This document shows, piece by piece, positions 1-8,457 of a DNA stretch of 64,000 nt; position 1 is the first letter of the stretch; each line of letters opens with the position of its first letter. This DNA comes from Deltaproteobacteria bacterium RIFCSPHIGHO2_01_FULL_43_49 (GTDB taxonomy: Bacteria > UBA10199 > SPLOWO2-01-44-7), in the NCBI GenBank assembly GCA_001798075.1, contig MGRG01000012.1, positions 27,852 through 91,851 of the forward strand. Direction: 5' to 3'. Below the pieces are notes generated by a model, which worked only from the letters and a program-made list of their open reading frames with translations, was not told the origin of the DNA and did not search any database. A program made the translations under genes and the position numbers.

Positions 1-945
1 TTTGAAAGGGTTTTAGCAACTCCAAAATATTACGCTTATTTGAAATTGGCTGAGGGTTGCCAACATTCTTGTTCTTTTTGCATCATTCCGAAACTGCGTG
101 GGCCTCTTCGCTCTCGTTCCATTGATTCGCTGGTCATTGAGACACAAAATCTCATCAATCAAGGCGTCAAAGAGTTCAACATGATCGCTCAAGACTCAAC
201 TGGTTATGGTTGTGATCGAAAAGATGGGGCGACGTTGCGCAAATTGATGGAACGCCTCGTCGGCTTGAACGGCGAAAAATGGTTTCGTCTTTTTTATGCC
301 TATCCGCACGGTTTTCCAATGGAGGTGGTGGATTTCATGAAGGGCGAGCCTCAAATTTGCAAATACCTTGATCTTCCCATCCAACATATCAATGATCGCA
401 TTTTAAAATCGATGCGTCGTGAAGGGACAAGCAAAGATATTCGAGAAATTGTGGAGACGGTCCGTGAAAAAATTCCGGATATTACACTACGCACAACCTG
501 TATCGTTGGTTATCCCACCGAAACTGATGCCGAATTTGAAGAGCTGGTCTCATTTATTGAAGAAGGTCATTTTGATCACGTCGGTGTTTTTACCTATTCT
601 CAAGAAGAAGGGACAACCGCCGCAAAACTCCAAGATGATGTTCCATCAAAAGTCAAAAGAGAAAGAAAAAAGCGCTTGATGGAAGTTCAACAAAAAGTTT
701 CGCAGGAAAGAAACAACCGTTGGGTTGGCAAAGAATTAAAAGTCTTGATCGATGGCCCCAGTAAAGAAGCAGAATTTGTGATGACCGCTCGTCACCAAGG
801 CCAAGCCCCCGATGTTGATGGTGTTGTCTATGTCAATGAATGCGATCTCCCCGCCGGCCAATTTGCAACGGTCAAAATCGCCGAGGCTCATGCCTATGAT
901 TTAGTAGGAGATATCGTTCGTCAAAATTTTGGCGCTATGGGGTAA
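1..945 (+). CDS. rimO: Ribosomal protein S12 methylthiotransferase RimO, 5'-truncated by window edge
   Basis: This radical-SAM enzyme adds a methylthio group to an aspartate of ribosomal protein S12. The reading frame is open from base 1, so the start lies outside the window; 314 residues are visible. The radical-SAM cluster motif CxxxCxxC is seen as CQHSCSFC followed by IIPKLRG, which is typical of RimO/MiaB proteins. The stretch VGYPTETDAEFEEL and the later FTYSQEEGT match RimO better than MiaB. The C-terminal part after about residue 235 fits a TRAM RNA-binding domain. The N-terminal UPF0004 domain is missing from view. The next gene is 184 bases away behind its own promoter, so this is probably the last gene of its unit. 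Confidence 0.93.
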   Translation, partial: FERVLATPKYYAYLKLAEGCQHSCSFCIIPKLRGPLRSRSIDSLVIETQNLINQGVKEFNMIAQDSTGYGCDRKDGATLRKLMERLVGLNGEKWFRLFYAYPHGFPMEVVDFMKGEPQICKYLDLPIQHINDRILKSMRREGTSKDIREIVETVREKIPDITLRTTCIVGYPTETDAEFEELVSFIEEGHFDHVGVFTYSQEEGTTAAKLQDDVPSKVKRERKKRLMEVQQKVSQERNNRWVGKELKVLIDGPSKEAEFVMTARHQGQAPDVDGVVYVNECDLPAGQFATVKIAEAHAYDLVGDIVRQNFGAMG

Positions 946-1032
946 ACAACCACCCATTTTCTTTCTAGCGAAATATTCACTAAAGCATCCCCAAGCTTTT
1001 ACATAATCAACCAACTAACTGATATTTAAGCA

Positions 1033-1069
<37 letters not shown>

Positions 1070-1079
1070 GGCAGACAAT

Positions 1080-1095
1080 TGGCACTGTTTTTGCT
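1080..1095 (+). promoter_or_regulatory. Sigma-54-type promoter (TGGCACT-N4-TTGCT)
   Basis: The -24 GG and -12 GC dinucleotides are separated by 10 bases, the invariant spacing for sigma-54. The predicted transcript would begin about 22 bases upstream of the ATG at 1130, leaving room for the AAGGAGG ribosome-binding site at 1118-1124. Confidence 0.65.
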
Positions 1096-1129
1096 AGTAA
1101 TAACGTTAGTTTTTCTAAGGAGGAATCCT

Positions 1130-2443
1130 ATGCGTTTCAAAAAAGTATTATTGGTTTTGTTAATCATCACTTTGCCCGGATGCGATTTTTTCCGTGGCGG
1201 GCCCTCTGAAAATCCCAATACAGGAGTGGGAAAAGAAATAGGGGATATCTCAGCACCCTTGGGCTCGGGGGCTGCTTTAAGTAGCGCTCTTGCGAGTGCC
1301 AATCTGGACGCCATTGAGAAAGCCTCTTGTCCTTATTGCAACTGGTCAGGAAAAGCTTCCTCTGCAGCGAAAAGTACTTCTGTAGGAAAAGATCTTACAG
1401 CCGATGCCATTGGTGAGGGAGATGCTGCCTTTGGGTGCTTTTTAGTTCAATTGAGTCGAATGTTTGAAAGTGCCCCTGCGAGCGATTTTTTGGCGGCGTT
1501 TGGAGAGCCTGCCATTCATGTGCAGGCTGATATTCTGGACAAAACCAATTCCAACGCCTTGTGCACAAAATTATCTAGCATGCATCCCAAAAAATATTAT
1601 CAGATGTTTCCGAACCTTCCTTTCAATAACTATCAATTCAGTCATAGTAACCCCAAGAAGTTTTTCCAAGAGATGTTGAAAAGAGCAAAAAACAATGGTA
1701 TTTCCCTCTCTCGCTTACAAGATGATTTATTTGCACTTGATAATCAGTTGGGTCAGCTTCTTGAACTGCTCTCTATTTCACGGGCAAATGCCTCTTTTAG
1801 TTTCACTATTCCGAAGGATTTATGTCAGGTTTCGCGCGACATTGTTGTGAATAGAATTGATTTGGAGGGTTTTAATGGAATTTTGGGGAGCTTAAAAGTT
1901 TTTGTCAATTTGCTTCATTCTTATGCAATCGGTCTGGATCCGGCCCGTTTTGTCGGCGGCAATCCTGCCGTTGCTAATGACACAGTTAACGAGCGGGAAT
2001 TTGTAGCCGATGCCAACGGTGTGGGCGGAGATGGGAAAAAAATTGCGGAACTGATTTCGGGACGAGGTGATATCAGTTCTTTATCTCCATTGTTTTTGAA
2101 CTCTTTGAATAGCTTGATTGCCGTTTTGGATGGTGTTCACTCAGAACAAGATTCCCAAGTATTTGGGTATCTGTTTTCAATGGGGAGGTTTCAGAAATTT
2201 TTCAGGAATGTAAACAGGGCATCAAAAGATCTCAAAAGCTCCCTTGAGCACCCTGGTGTTTTGAGCCCATTCACGCAGTTGGGACATCCCTCCATAAAAG
2301 TTGATGCGGGGAATTTTATGTCCCACTTGCCCGATCCAAAGGGGGTCAGCAGTTCTGATCCATTTGTGCCTAGTCGTTATGGTGGAATCAGGGGTGTTGC
2401 TAACTTCTGGGAAGTGCTGTTGAATGGAATTGTCAACTTCTGA
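1130..2443 (+). CDS. Putative lipoprotein of unknown function
   Basis: The 437-residue product starts with a basic n-region, a hydrophobic core and the lipobox LPGC, with the lipidated cysteine at residue 18 and aspartate next to it (in E. coli a +2 Asp favours inner-membrane retention). ATG 1130 is chosen because AAGGAGG precedes it at the right distance and it gives a clean signal peptide; the longer in-frame extension would start inside the promoter. A CPYC motif follows near residue 47. I do not recognise the family. The stop overlaps the start of an MlaC-like gene (TGATG), so the two are probably cotranscribed and the lipoprotein may act in envelope lipid handling; that link is only contextual. 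Confidence 0.75.
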   Translation: MRFKKVLLVLLIITLPGCDFFRGGPSENPNTGVGKEIGDISAPLGSGAALSSALASANLDAIEKASCPYCNWSGKASSAAKSTSVGKDLTADAIGEGDAAFGCFLVQLSRMFESAPASDFLAAFGEPAIHVQADILDKTNSNALCTKLSSMHPKKYYQMFPNLPFNNYQFSHSNPKKFFQEMLKRAKNNGISLSRLQDDLFALDNQLGQLLELLSISRANASFSFTIPKDLCQVSRDIVVNRIDLEGFNGILGSLKVFVNLLHSYAIGLDPARFVGGNPAVANDTVNEREFVADANGVGGDGKKIAELISGRGDISSLSPLFLNSLNSLIAVLDGVHSEQDSQVFGYLFSMGRFQKFFRNVNRASKDLKSSLEHPGVLSPFTQLGHPSIKVDAGNFMSHLPDPKGVSSSDPFVPSRYGGIRGVANFWEVLLNGIVNF

Positions 2444-3036
2444 TGCGACGACGATACAGCGTCCTGTTATCGCTTTTTTTTCTTGGGTTTTTTGCCGATG
2501 CGGTTCTGGCTAAATCTGAACCCCAAAAAATAACACAACAGCTTTTTTACGATGTTTTACAAGTCGTTAGGCAAAATAATTTAACTGACCGTCAGAAATC
2601 GGGAACAAAGCTGCTGGAGCGCTACTTCGATTTTTCCACTTTTGCGGAATGGACAATGGAGGATCATTGGAGTCGCCTTTCTGACAACCAACGAAGAGCA
2701 TTTTTACAACTTTTTAAAAAGCGCTTTTATGAAAGAGTTCTTGAAAAAATTTCGCGCACAACAAATAAAAAATTTCTTTTGAAGATGATAAGTAAAAGGA
2801 GAGAAAAAGAGTATGTCGAATTGAAATATCGTTTGAAACATAATGGTCACCGAACACCATTTTCATTGATGTGGATTAAAAAGAATGACTCATGGCGTTT
2901 GGTTGATGTGACCATCGCAAAAGCAAATCTTGTTGCCAATTATCAGGGACAATTCAACAAAATCATCCGTGATTATGGATTTGAAGAACTGCTAGATCGT
3001 CTAGAAAAGGGTAAACTCGATAAACCGACACATTGA
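2443..3036 (+). CDS. MlaC/Ttg2D-like periplasmic phospholipid-binding protein
   Basis: This 197-residue protein has a signal peptide (hydrophobic run ending VLA near residue 23) and the family pattern around FDFSTFAEWTMEDHW, then QRRAFLQLFKKRF, corresponding to the conserved helix region of MlaC proteins. MlaC carries phospholipids between the outer and inner membranes in the Mla pathway. No mlaD/E/F genes lie nearby; its partner here is the upstream lipoprotein, with which it overlaps by one base. It could also belong to the related HpnM branch. The start ATG at 2443 is fixed by translational coupling. Confidence 0.8.
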   Translation: MRRRYSVLLSLFFLGFFADAVLAKSEPQKITQQLFYDVLQVVRQNNLTDRQKSGTKLLERYFDFSTFAEWTMEDHWSRLSDNQRRAFLQLFKKRFYERVLEKISRTTNKKFLLKMISKRREKEYVELKYRLKHNGHRTPFSLMWIKKNDSWRLVDVTIAKANLVANYQGQFNKIIRDYGFEELLDRLEKGKLDKPTH

Positions 3037-3092
3037 GAAAAGTCTTTACAAGGCAGCATTTCTAGAATAATTTGAATGTTGAGGAAAACGAT

Positions 3093-3338
3093 ATGTCCGA
3101 GAAAAAAATGCGTAAATTGAAGACTAGGGGAGAGAGAATTTATAAGAAATTACTTCGCCGACTTTTATCCAAATACAAAGGCCAAATTGTAGCAATTGAA
3201 CCCGAGACGGGTCGTTATTTTGTAGGGCGTGATGAATTAAAGGTGGCTTTGAAGGCAATGAAGGCCTTTCCGGGAAAAATTTTCAGCGTCTTCCGTGTGG
3301 GTTACCCCGCTGTTCACAAATTCAGAAAATTTTCATGA
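3093..3338 (+). CDS. Small DUF5678-like protein
   Basis: The product is 81 residues with a very basic N-terminus (several KK and RR pairs) followed by a segment around YKGQIVAIEPETGRYFVGRD that resembles the DUF5678 pattern. ATG 3093 is preferred over the upstream TTG because GAGGAAA precedes it. DUF5678-type genes are commonly found next to small retropepsin-like proteins, which is exactly the case here: the next gene overlaps by four bases. The function of the pair is not known to me; a regulatory or toxin-antitoxin-like role is speculation. Confidence 0.6.
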   Translation: MSEKKMRKLKTRGERIYKKLLRRLLSKYKGQIVAIEPETGRYFVGRDELKVALKAMKAFPGKIFSVFRVGYPAVHKFRKFS

Positions 3339-3700
3339 GCATTATTAGGGGAAGAGTCAGTTTTTCAGGAGAACCTACAATCCCCATTACACTTTATCTG
3401 GATGGAAAACCTGTTCGGAAAAAGGTTGTCATTGATACGGGTTTTAATGGATCTTTAAGCCTCCCTGAGAGACTTGCTAGAAAAGGTAAGTGGCACTTTT
3501 TCGGGTTTGAGCGGTATGAACTGGCTACCGGCGATATTGTCCAACAAAAAATCTATATTGGACAAATCCGACTTGATAAAAATCCTTTCACAGTTTACGC
3601 AGTAACCTCTCATTCGTCGGATATTCTCATTGGAACAAGACTTTTACGTAATAGAGAACTTCTGATACAATTCAAAAAAAGAAAAGTAGTCTTAAGATAA
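3335..3700 (+). CDS. Clan AA (retropepsin-like) aspartic protease family protein
   Basis: The 121-residue product contains one catalytic-type motif, DTGFNG, at about residues 33-38, and ends with a GT-R-LL-N-R-L pattern around residues 97-107, as in single-domain retropepsin-like proteins that would act as dimers. There is no signal peptide, so a cytoplasmic location is expected. It overlaps the DUF5678-like gene by ATGA and converges with pyrE, from which it is separated by only five bases. Confidence 0.75.
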   Translation: MSIIRGRVSFSGEPTIPITLYLDGKPVRKKVVIDTGFNGSLSLPERLARKGKWHFFGFERYELATGDIVQQKIYIGQIRLDKNPFTVYAVTSHSSDILIGTRLLRNRELLIQFKKRKVVLR

Positions 3701-3705
3701 TTGAG

Positions 3706-4341
3706 TTAATCTAGCCAACCTCTGGGATTTGCACTGAATCTTTGAAGAAGGGTTTGTTCCTCTGCGGAAATGATTCGGCGCTCTTTTGCAAGTTGTAAGA
3801 GGGTTGAAAAATCGGTCAACGTCGTGAGGTTACACTGAATCGCTTCAAATTTCTTCACCGCCTCCGGAAATCCATAAGTAAAAATTGCCAAACAATGATT
3901 CACTTTGCCGCCCGAATCGCGCAAAGCCTCAATAGCCGCACAACTAGATCCTCCTGTGCTCACAAGATCTTCAATCACGATCGCTAGCTTTCCCGGTTCC
4001 ACTTTTCCTTCCACCAAATTTTGTTTTCCATGATCTTTAGCTTGGCTTCGAACATAAACCATCGGTTTGTTAAGGTGCTCGGCAACCCACGCCGCATGGA
4101 CAATGGCTCCGGTCGCTACACCCGCAATCAGTTCACAGTTTGGCTCTTTTTCTTTCAGAAGATGACAAAAGGCCTCTCTAATTTCGCGTCTTGCCTCTGG
4201 ATAGGTCATCAGCAAACGATTGTCGCAATAGATGGGTGATTGGATGCCACTAGCCCAGGTAAAAAGTTTCTTGGGGCTCAATGTCACCGCCCCAATTTCC
4301 AACAAAATCTTCGCAACCTCTTGTTTGATGGCACTTACCAT
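3706..4341 (-). CDS. pyrE: Orotate phosphoribosyltransferase
   Basis: PyrE transfers orotate to PRPP to form orotidine 5'-phosphate in pyrimidine synthesis. The 211-residue length is normal. The PRPP-binding motif reads VIEDLVSTGGSS, and the early TWASGIQSPIYCDNR matches the PyrE substrate-binding loop. The gene is monocistronic, divergent from rng; its start ATG lies at 4341, directly next to a short REP-like palindrome (4346-4357). A weak ribosome-binding site makes the exact start less certain, but the N-terminus aligns with the family. Confidence 0.93.
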   Translation of the reverse strand: MVSAIKQEVAKILLEIGAVTLSPKKLFTWASGIQSPIYCDNRLLMTYPEARREIREAFCHLLKEKEPNCELIAGVATGAIVHAAWVAEHLNKPMVYVRSQAKDHGKQNLVEGKVEPGKLAIVIEDLVSTGGSSCAAIEALRDSGGKVNHCLAIFTYGFPEAVKKFEAIQCNLTTLTDFSTLLQLAKERRIISAEEQTLLQRFSANPRGWLD

Positions 4342-4413
4342 ATAGCGCCAGGCACCGTATGGTAGTTTTGGCCTCTTGTCATTCCTTAACTAGTATGGCA
4401 GTACCTCACCACC

Positions 4414-5928
4414 ATGGCTAATGAACTAGTTTTAAATGTCACTTTGGGCGAGACTCGTGTTGCAAGACTTGAAAATGGAGTTGTTTGCGAACTCTATATT
4501 GAGTGCACCAAAGAACAGGGGGTTGTCGGCAATGTTTATAAAGGAAAAGTTGTGCGTGTTTTGCCAGGTATGCAAGCCGCTTTTATCGACATCGGCCTGG
4601 AGCGAACCGCCTTTTTGCATGCCTCGGATGTTGTTCAAGAGCTGACCCGTTTTGATGCGGATATGGAAAATGATGACGAGGATGATGAAGAAGAAAAAAG
4701 ACCACGACGTTTTGTTCCCAGACACCACCGAAAAATTGAAGATCTTTTAAAAGAGGGCCGTGAAATTTTGGTTCAAGTTGAGAAAGAGCCAATTGGCACC
4801 AAAGGGGCCAGACTTACTTCTCATATCTCTCTACCTGGCCGTTATTTAGTCTACATGCCAACTGTCAATCATCTCGGCATTTCCAGGCGCTTAGGGGATG
4901 ACAAAGAAAGAAGAAGGTTGCGATCTCTCATCGAGCGCTCCCGTCCTCGAGGAAGCGGCTTCATTATTCGTACTGCCTGCGTTGGTGTGGCTGATGAAGA
5001 AATCACGGCCGATATGAATTATCTTATCCGCACGTGGGAGGATATTGCAACCAAGGCTACAGACAGCAAAGCCCCAACGGCTGTTCATTCTGAGTTAGAT
5101 GTTTTATTGCGGGTGGTGCGTGATCTTTTCACATCCGATATTGATCGCTTGGTCATCGACAACAAAGAAAGTTTCGATCGCGTTCAAAAATTTGTGAATA
5201 CTTTTATGCCGGCCCTCAAAAGTTCCATTGAACTTTACGAAGGCTCCGAGCCGATCTTCGATCATTTTGGAATTGAAATAGAAATCACGAGAGCATTAGG
5301 TCAAAAAGTTTGGCTCAAGAGTGGTGGCTATATTATTCTTGAACAAACAGAGGCCTTGACCGCAATTGACGTCAATACAGGACGTTTTGTGGGCAGGCGC
5401 AATTTGGAAGATACAATCCTCAAAACCAATTTAGAGGCCGTCAAAGAAATTGTCTATCAACTTCGGTTAAGAAGTATCGGCGGCATCATCATTTTGGATT
5501 TCATCGATATGGAGCGGCATGCCAATCGTCAAAAAGTTTTCAACGCCCTCAAAGAAGCCCTCAAGAGTGACCGGGCCAGAACCACCATTACCAAAATTTC
5601 CGATCTCGGTTTGGTAGAGATGACCAGAAAAAGAACGAGAGAAGATTTGCGCCGCCAACTCACCGATCCTTGCACTTATTGCGAAGGGAAGGGTTATCTC
5701 AAAAGTTCTACGACTGTTTGTTATGAAATTTTCAGAGAAATTCAAAGAGAGGCTTCAGAAATGAAGGGAAAACAAATTGTTGTCTATGTCCATCCTCAGG
5801 TTGCCAACATGCTCTATGACGAAGAGCGCAAATGGTTAGAGCTTTTTGAAGAGCACTACAAAAAACGAATTTCTGTCAAAACAGTCGCGGAATATCACCT
5901 GGAACAGTTTGATCTAGCCGAAACTTAA
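4414..5928 (+). CDS. rng: Ribonuclease G (RNase E/G family)
   Basis: This endoribonuclease matures 16S rRNA 5' ends and degrades RNA. The 504 residues cover the whole catalytic core: an S1 domain (from about residue 36, with an internal very acidic insert near residues 80-95), the catalytic-metal aspartate region AIDVNTGRFVGRRNLED, and the CTYCEGKG zinc-link half-site near residue 425. There is no long C-terminal degradosome scaffold, which argues for RNase G rather than RNase E. It is followed by element A1, whose long hairpin could end transcription. Confidence 0.92.
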   Translation: MANELVLNVTLGETRVARLENGVVCELYIECTKEQGVVGNVYKGKVVRVLPGMQAAFIDIGLERTAFLHASDVVQELTRFDADMENDDEDDEEEKRPRRFVPRHHRKIEDLLKEGREILVQVEKEPIGTKGARLTSHISLPGRYLVYMPTVNHLGISRRLGDDKERRRLRSLIERSRPRGSGFIIRTACVGVADEEITADMNYLIRTWEDIATKATDSKAPTAVHSELDVLLRVVRDLFTSDIDRLVIDNKESFDRVQKFVNTFMPALKSSIELYEGSEPIFDHFGIEIEITRALGQKVWLKSGGYIILEQTEALTAIDVNTGRFVGRRNLEDTILKTNLEAVKEIVYQLRLRSIGGIIILDFIDMERHANRQKVFNALKEALKSDRARTTITKISDLGLVEMTRKRTREDLRRQLTDPCTYCEGKGYLKSSTTVCYEIFREIQREASEMKGKQIVVYVHPQVANMLYDEERKWLELFEEHYKKRISVKTVAEYHLEQFDLAET

Positions 5929-5946
5929 AATTCATTAAAAGGTGTG

Positions 5947-6041
5947 GTGAAAAAGCAGCGGATCCTGTCCCTCCGTGTTTTTGTGGGGGCCCCTAACTAA
6001 ACCCCACAACAAACACTCCGGGCCACCCACTACTTTTTCAC
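5947..6041. repeat. Palindromic element A, copy 1 (plus orientation)
   Basis: The conserved core begins TCCCTCCGTGTTTTTGTGGG and contains an internal stem (GTGTTTTTGTGGGG against CCCCACAACAAACAC). Outer arms GTGAAAAAGCAGCGG and CCACTACTTTTTCAC pair with few mismatches. It sits just after rng and probably acts as a terminator-like hairpin. Confidence 0.85.
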
Positions 6042-6052
6042 TAATCTATAAA

Positions 6053-6148
6053 ATGGTTGAAAATAACGGGTGGTCGGCGATGCTGTCAGCCCGATCTGTA
6101 GGGAGGGCGTGCAGCTGAGCCGACCCGGAGCCCGTTATTTTCAACCAT
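6053..6148. repeat. Palindromic element B, copy 1
   Basis: Perfect 18-base outer arms (ATGGTTGAAAATAACGGG and its complement) enclose inner arms GGTCGGC/GCCGACC and a core containing TCAGCCCGATCTGTAGGGAG. The core recurs at 32688-32712 (copy B2). The right arm reaches the stop codon of the convergent gene ending at 6148. Confidence 0.85.
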
Positions 6149-6417
6149 CAAAAAGGAATGGTGAATTGAAATTGGGCGGGACCTAGTTGCACTTCGATAT
6201 CATTGCTGTTGTAGAGGGGAACAGTATTGAGGTGGTTGAAGTTGTTTTTGATTCGTTCATTGATTTCCCACTGATCCTGAGACATCTGATAGTTTTCTTT
6301 CGCCTCACCTTTTTCGGGGTTGCCGGGGTTGCCCGTTATGCGGGCGTCTTGAGCAAAAAGAGGGGTGTAAAACCCAATAAAACCTAATAAAATCAAGAGT
6401 AACGTCCCTTTGTGCAT
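6148..6417 (-). CDS. Small secreted protein of unknown function
   Basis: The 89-residue product has a clear signal peptide (MHKGTLLLILLGFIG, cleavage expected after LFA near residue 22) and a mature part rich in Asn, Gln and Glu. ATG 6417 follows GGAGAGGAG; an upstream in-frame ATG would put a charged stretch before the signal peptide and has no such site. I do not recognise the family. A sigma-28-like promoter lies about 115 bases upstream at 6532-6558. Its 3' end abuts the arm of element B1. Confidence 0.6.
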   Translation of the reverse strand: MHKGTLLLILLGFIGFYTPLFAQDARITGNPGNPEKGEAKENYQMSQDQWEINERIKNNFNHLNTVPLYNSNDIEVQLGPAQFQFTIPF

Positions 6418-6531
6418 CCGCTTCTCCTCTCCTACTATAGTTATCCTTTTCGTGCTATCGCGCTTCAAGGACTTCCTCGGCCACCCAGCCTTTGGCGGGG
6501 TTCCCGGCCTCGGTCGTCGGCTACACTATAG

Positions 6532-6558
6532 TTATCGGCAACCTTATAGAAAAGTTGC
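6532..6558 (-). promoter_or_regulatory. Sigma-28-like promoter (GCAA-N15-GCCGATAA)
   Basis: On the minus strand GCAA (6555-6558) and GCCGATAA (6532-6539) are 15 bases apart. The -10 half is identical to the FliA consensus; the -35 half differs from TAAA in a way shared by seven other sites in this window. Confidence 0.6.
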
Positions 6559-6560
6559 TC

Positions 6561-6647
6561 GTAGGTGGCAGGGCCTGTCCCTCCGTGTTTTTGTGGGGGC
6601 CCCTAACAAAACCCCACGGCAAACACTCCGGGCCACCCGCCACCTAC
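6561..6647. repeat. Palindromic element A, copy 2 (plus orientation)
   Basis: The core matches A1 with AACAAAACC in place of AACTAAACC. The arms are GTAGGTGGC and GCCACCTAC, nine perfect pairs. It lies in the leader region of rplU and starts three bases from the -35 half of a sigma-28-like promoter on the other strand. Confidence 0.85.
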
Positions 6648-6719
6648 ATAAAGACGCTCTATTGCAACAACTGATTCTGTTTGACTTAAAGGAGCGAATC
6701 CGCTATCCAGGCCGCCCTT

Positions 6720-7031
6720 ATGTACGCTGTGGTTCAAACAGGTGGCAAACAATACAAGGTAGCCGAAGGAGACAAACTTTTTGTCGAAAAGCTCGACCAA
6801 AAAGTAGGTGCCAAGGTTGTCTTAGATCAAGTTTTGTTGATTGGCGGTAATGGGTCTTTAAAAGTTGGAAGTCCCTTTTTGAACAATGCAAAAATTGAGG
6901 CCGAAGTTTTGGAACAAGATCGCGCTAAAAAAATTATTGTATTAAAAAAGAAACGTCGCAAAGGATATCGCAAGAAACAGGGCCATCGTCAGGCGTTTAC
7001 AGTTTTGAAAGTTAAAAAAATTGTTGTTTAG
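6720..7031 (+). CDS. rplU: 50S ribosomal protein L21
   Basis: L21 binds 23S rRNA in the large subunit. The 103-residue product begins MYAVVQTGGKQYKV and has the KKKRRKGYRKKQGHRQ signature of the C-terminal RNA-binding tail, both diagnostic. It begins the conserved rplU-rpmA-obg cluster and is followed nine bases later by rpmA. The leader carries element A2; no other leader structure is obvious. Confidence 0.97.
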   Translation: MYAVVQTGGKQYKVAEGDKLFVEKLDQKVGAKVVLDQVLLIGGNGSLKVGSPFLNNAKIEAEVLEQDRAKKIIVLKKKRRKGYRKKQGHRQAFTVLKVKKIVV

Positions 7032-7040
7032 GGATTTGAT

Positions 7041-7307
7041 ATGGCACACAAAAAAGCGGGTGGTTCCACAAAAAATGGCAGAGATAGTAAAGGACAGTGC
7101 CGTGGTGTGAAACGCTATGGGGGTCAATTTGTCAAGGCGGGCAATATTTTAGTTCGCCAATGTGGCACCAAGATTCATCCTGGATTGAATGTGGGTGTTG
7201 GAAAAGATTGGACCATTTTTGCCAAAATCGATGGTTTGGTTACCTTTGAGCGTTTCGGCAAAGACAAAAAGAAGGTTAGCATCCTCCCACAAAATCCTAA
7301 ATCCTAA
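7041..7307 (+). CDS. rpmA: 50S ribosomal protein L27
   Basis: L27 reaches into the peptidyl-transferase centre. The product is 88 residues, starts [16 protein letters not shown] and continues with the conserved [19 protein letters not shown] block. There is no extra N-terminal leader peptide of the type removed by Prp protease in Firmicutes. It lies between rplU and obg in the usual order. Confidence 0.97.
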   Translation: MAHKKAGGSTKNGRDSKGQCRGVKRYGGQFVKAGNILVRQCGTKIHPGLNVGVGKDWTIFAKIDGLVTFERFGKDKKKVSILPQNPKS

Positions 7308-7428
7308 TTTCTAAATCCTAAACAAATCCAAAATTCGAATGACCCAAATTCTAAACAAAATTGTTTGGAACATTAGGATTTTGAACATTTGAATTTGTTT
7401 AGAATTTAGTATTTAGTGCTTAGAGTTT
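7308..7428. repeat. AT-rich imperfect inverted repeat between rpmA and obg
   Basis: Variants of the motif AAATCCTAAACAAATCC on the left pair imperfectly with GGATTTTGAACATTTG and GAATTTGTTTAGAATTTAG on the right. Short TAAATCCTAA units are also repeated directly. No gene is present; the region may form a weak hairpin. Confidence 0.6.
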
Positions 7429-8424
7429 ATGAAGTTTATAGATGAAGCAATAATCGAGGTTAAGGCTGGTGACGGTGGGAACGGTTGTTTGAGTTTCCGC
7501 AGGGAAAAGTATGTTCCCAGAGGCGGTCCTGATGGTGGCGACGGGGGCAATGGTGGGAGTTGCATTCTAAAAGCAAAAGCAGGAATCACCACTTTGATGG
7601 ATTTGAAGTTTCGCAAACACTTCGAGGCAAAGCGCGGTGTTCATGGCAAAGGCAAAAAGATGTACGGCAAGGCCGGTGATGATGTTGTCATTATTGTTCC
7701 TATCGGTACGACGATCAAAGAGGCCAAAACGGGAAAAGTTCTGGTAGACCTTGCTCGTGCCGGTCAAGAATTTGTCGTGGCGAAAGGTGGAAAGGGTGGC
7801 CGTGGAAATGCTCGCTTTGTCTCCTCCACAAGACAAGCCCCCCAAATTGCCGAAAAAGGTAAAGAGGGAGAAGAAAAAACAATCAAGCTAGAACTTAAGC
7901 TTCTTGCCGATGTCGGCTTGATCGGGTTTCCTAATGCTGGCAAATCAACTCTCATTGCCGCTATCTCTAACGCCAGACCTAAAATTGCTGATTATCCTTT
8001 CACAACAAAAGTACCTCATCTTGGAGTTGTCCGTTTAAACACCGAAAAAAGTTTTGTGGTGGCCGATATTCCCGGTTTGATCGAAGGGGCCCACAAGGGT
8101 GCCGGCATGGGAATCCAGTTTTTAAAACACATCGAACGAACCAAAATTTTACTTCACTTGATTGATGTGATTGATCCAACACAGAGTGATCCCCTTGCTG
8201 CCTATAGAGCCATTAGGGAGGAACTGGGCGCCTACCAACCCGCACTTTTAGAAAAACCGGAGATCATTGTTTTAACGAAAATGGATATGCAAAAGGCTTT
8301 TGAACAGAAAAAGGAGATGGAAAAGGTTTTTAAAAATTTGGGCAAGCCTATTTTTGCAATCTCTGCACTTAAAAAAGAAGGTTTAAAACCTCTTTTGCAA
8401 GAGGCTTCCAAATTCTTGACTTAA
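7429..8424 (+). CDS. obg: GTPase Obg/CgtA
   Basis: Obg is an essential GTPase that assists 50S assembly and stress responses. Its 331 residues include the glycine-rich Obg fold (GGDGGNGGSC near residues 35-44 and similar turns), then the G domain with the P-loop GFPNAGKSTL (about 165-174), DIPGL (G3) and TKMD (G4). The C-terminal OCT extension of some homologues is absent. It completes the rplU-rpmA-obg cluster; the 121-base gap before it holds an AT-rich inverted repeat. Confidence 0.95.
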   Translation: MKFIDEAIIEVKAGDGGNGCLSFRREKYVPRGGPDGGDGGNGGSCILKAKAGITTLMDLKFRKHFEAKRGVHGKGKKMYGKAGDDVVIIVPIGTTIKEAKTGKVLVDLARAGQEFVVAKGGKGGRGNARFVSSTRQAPQIAEKGKEGEEKTIKLELKLLADVGLIGFPNAGKSTLIAAISNARPKIADYPFTTKVPHLGVVRLNTEKSFVVADIPGLIEGAHKGAGMGIQFLKHIERTKILLHLIDVIDPTQSDPLAAYRAIREELGAYQPALLEKPEIIVLTKMDMQKAFEQKKEMEKVFKNLGKPIFAISALKKEGLKPLLQEASKFLT

Positions 8425-8457
8425 AGGATTGCCTATGCGATTGCCAAAGGCAGCTAC

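Noticed and set aside
6410..6850. Plus-strand open frame across the rplU leader
   Set aside because: It runs through element A2 and out of frame into rplU; the protein is Arg-rich nonsense.
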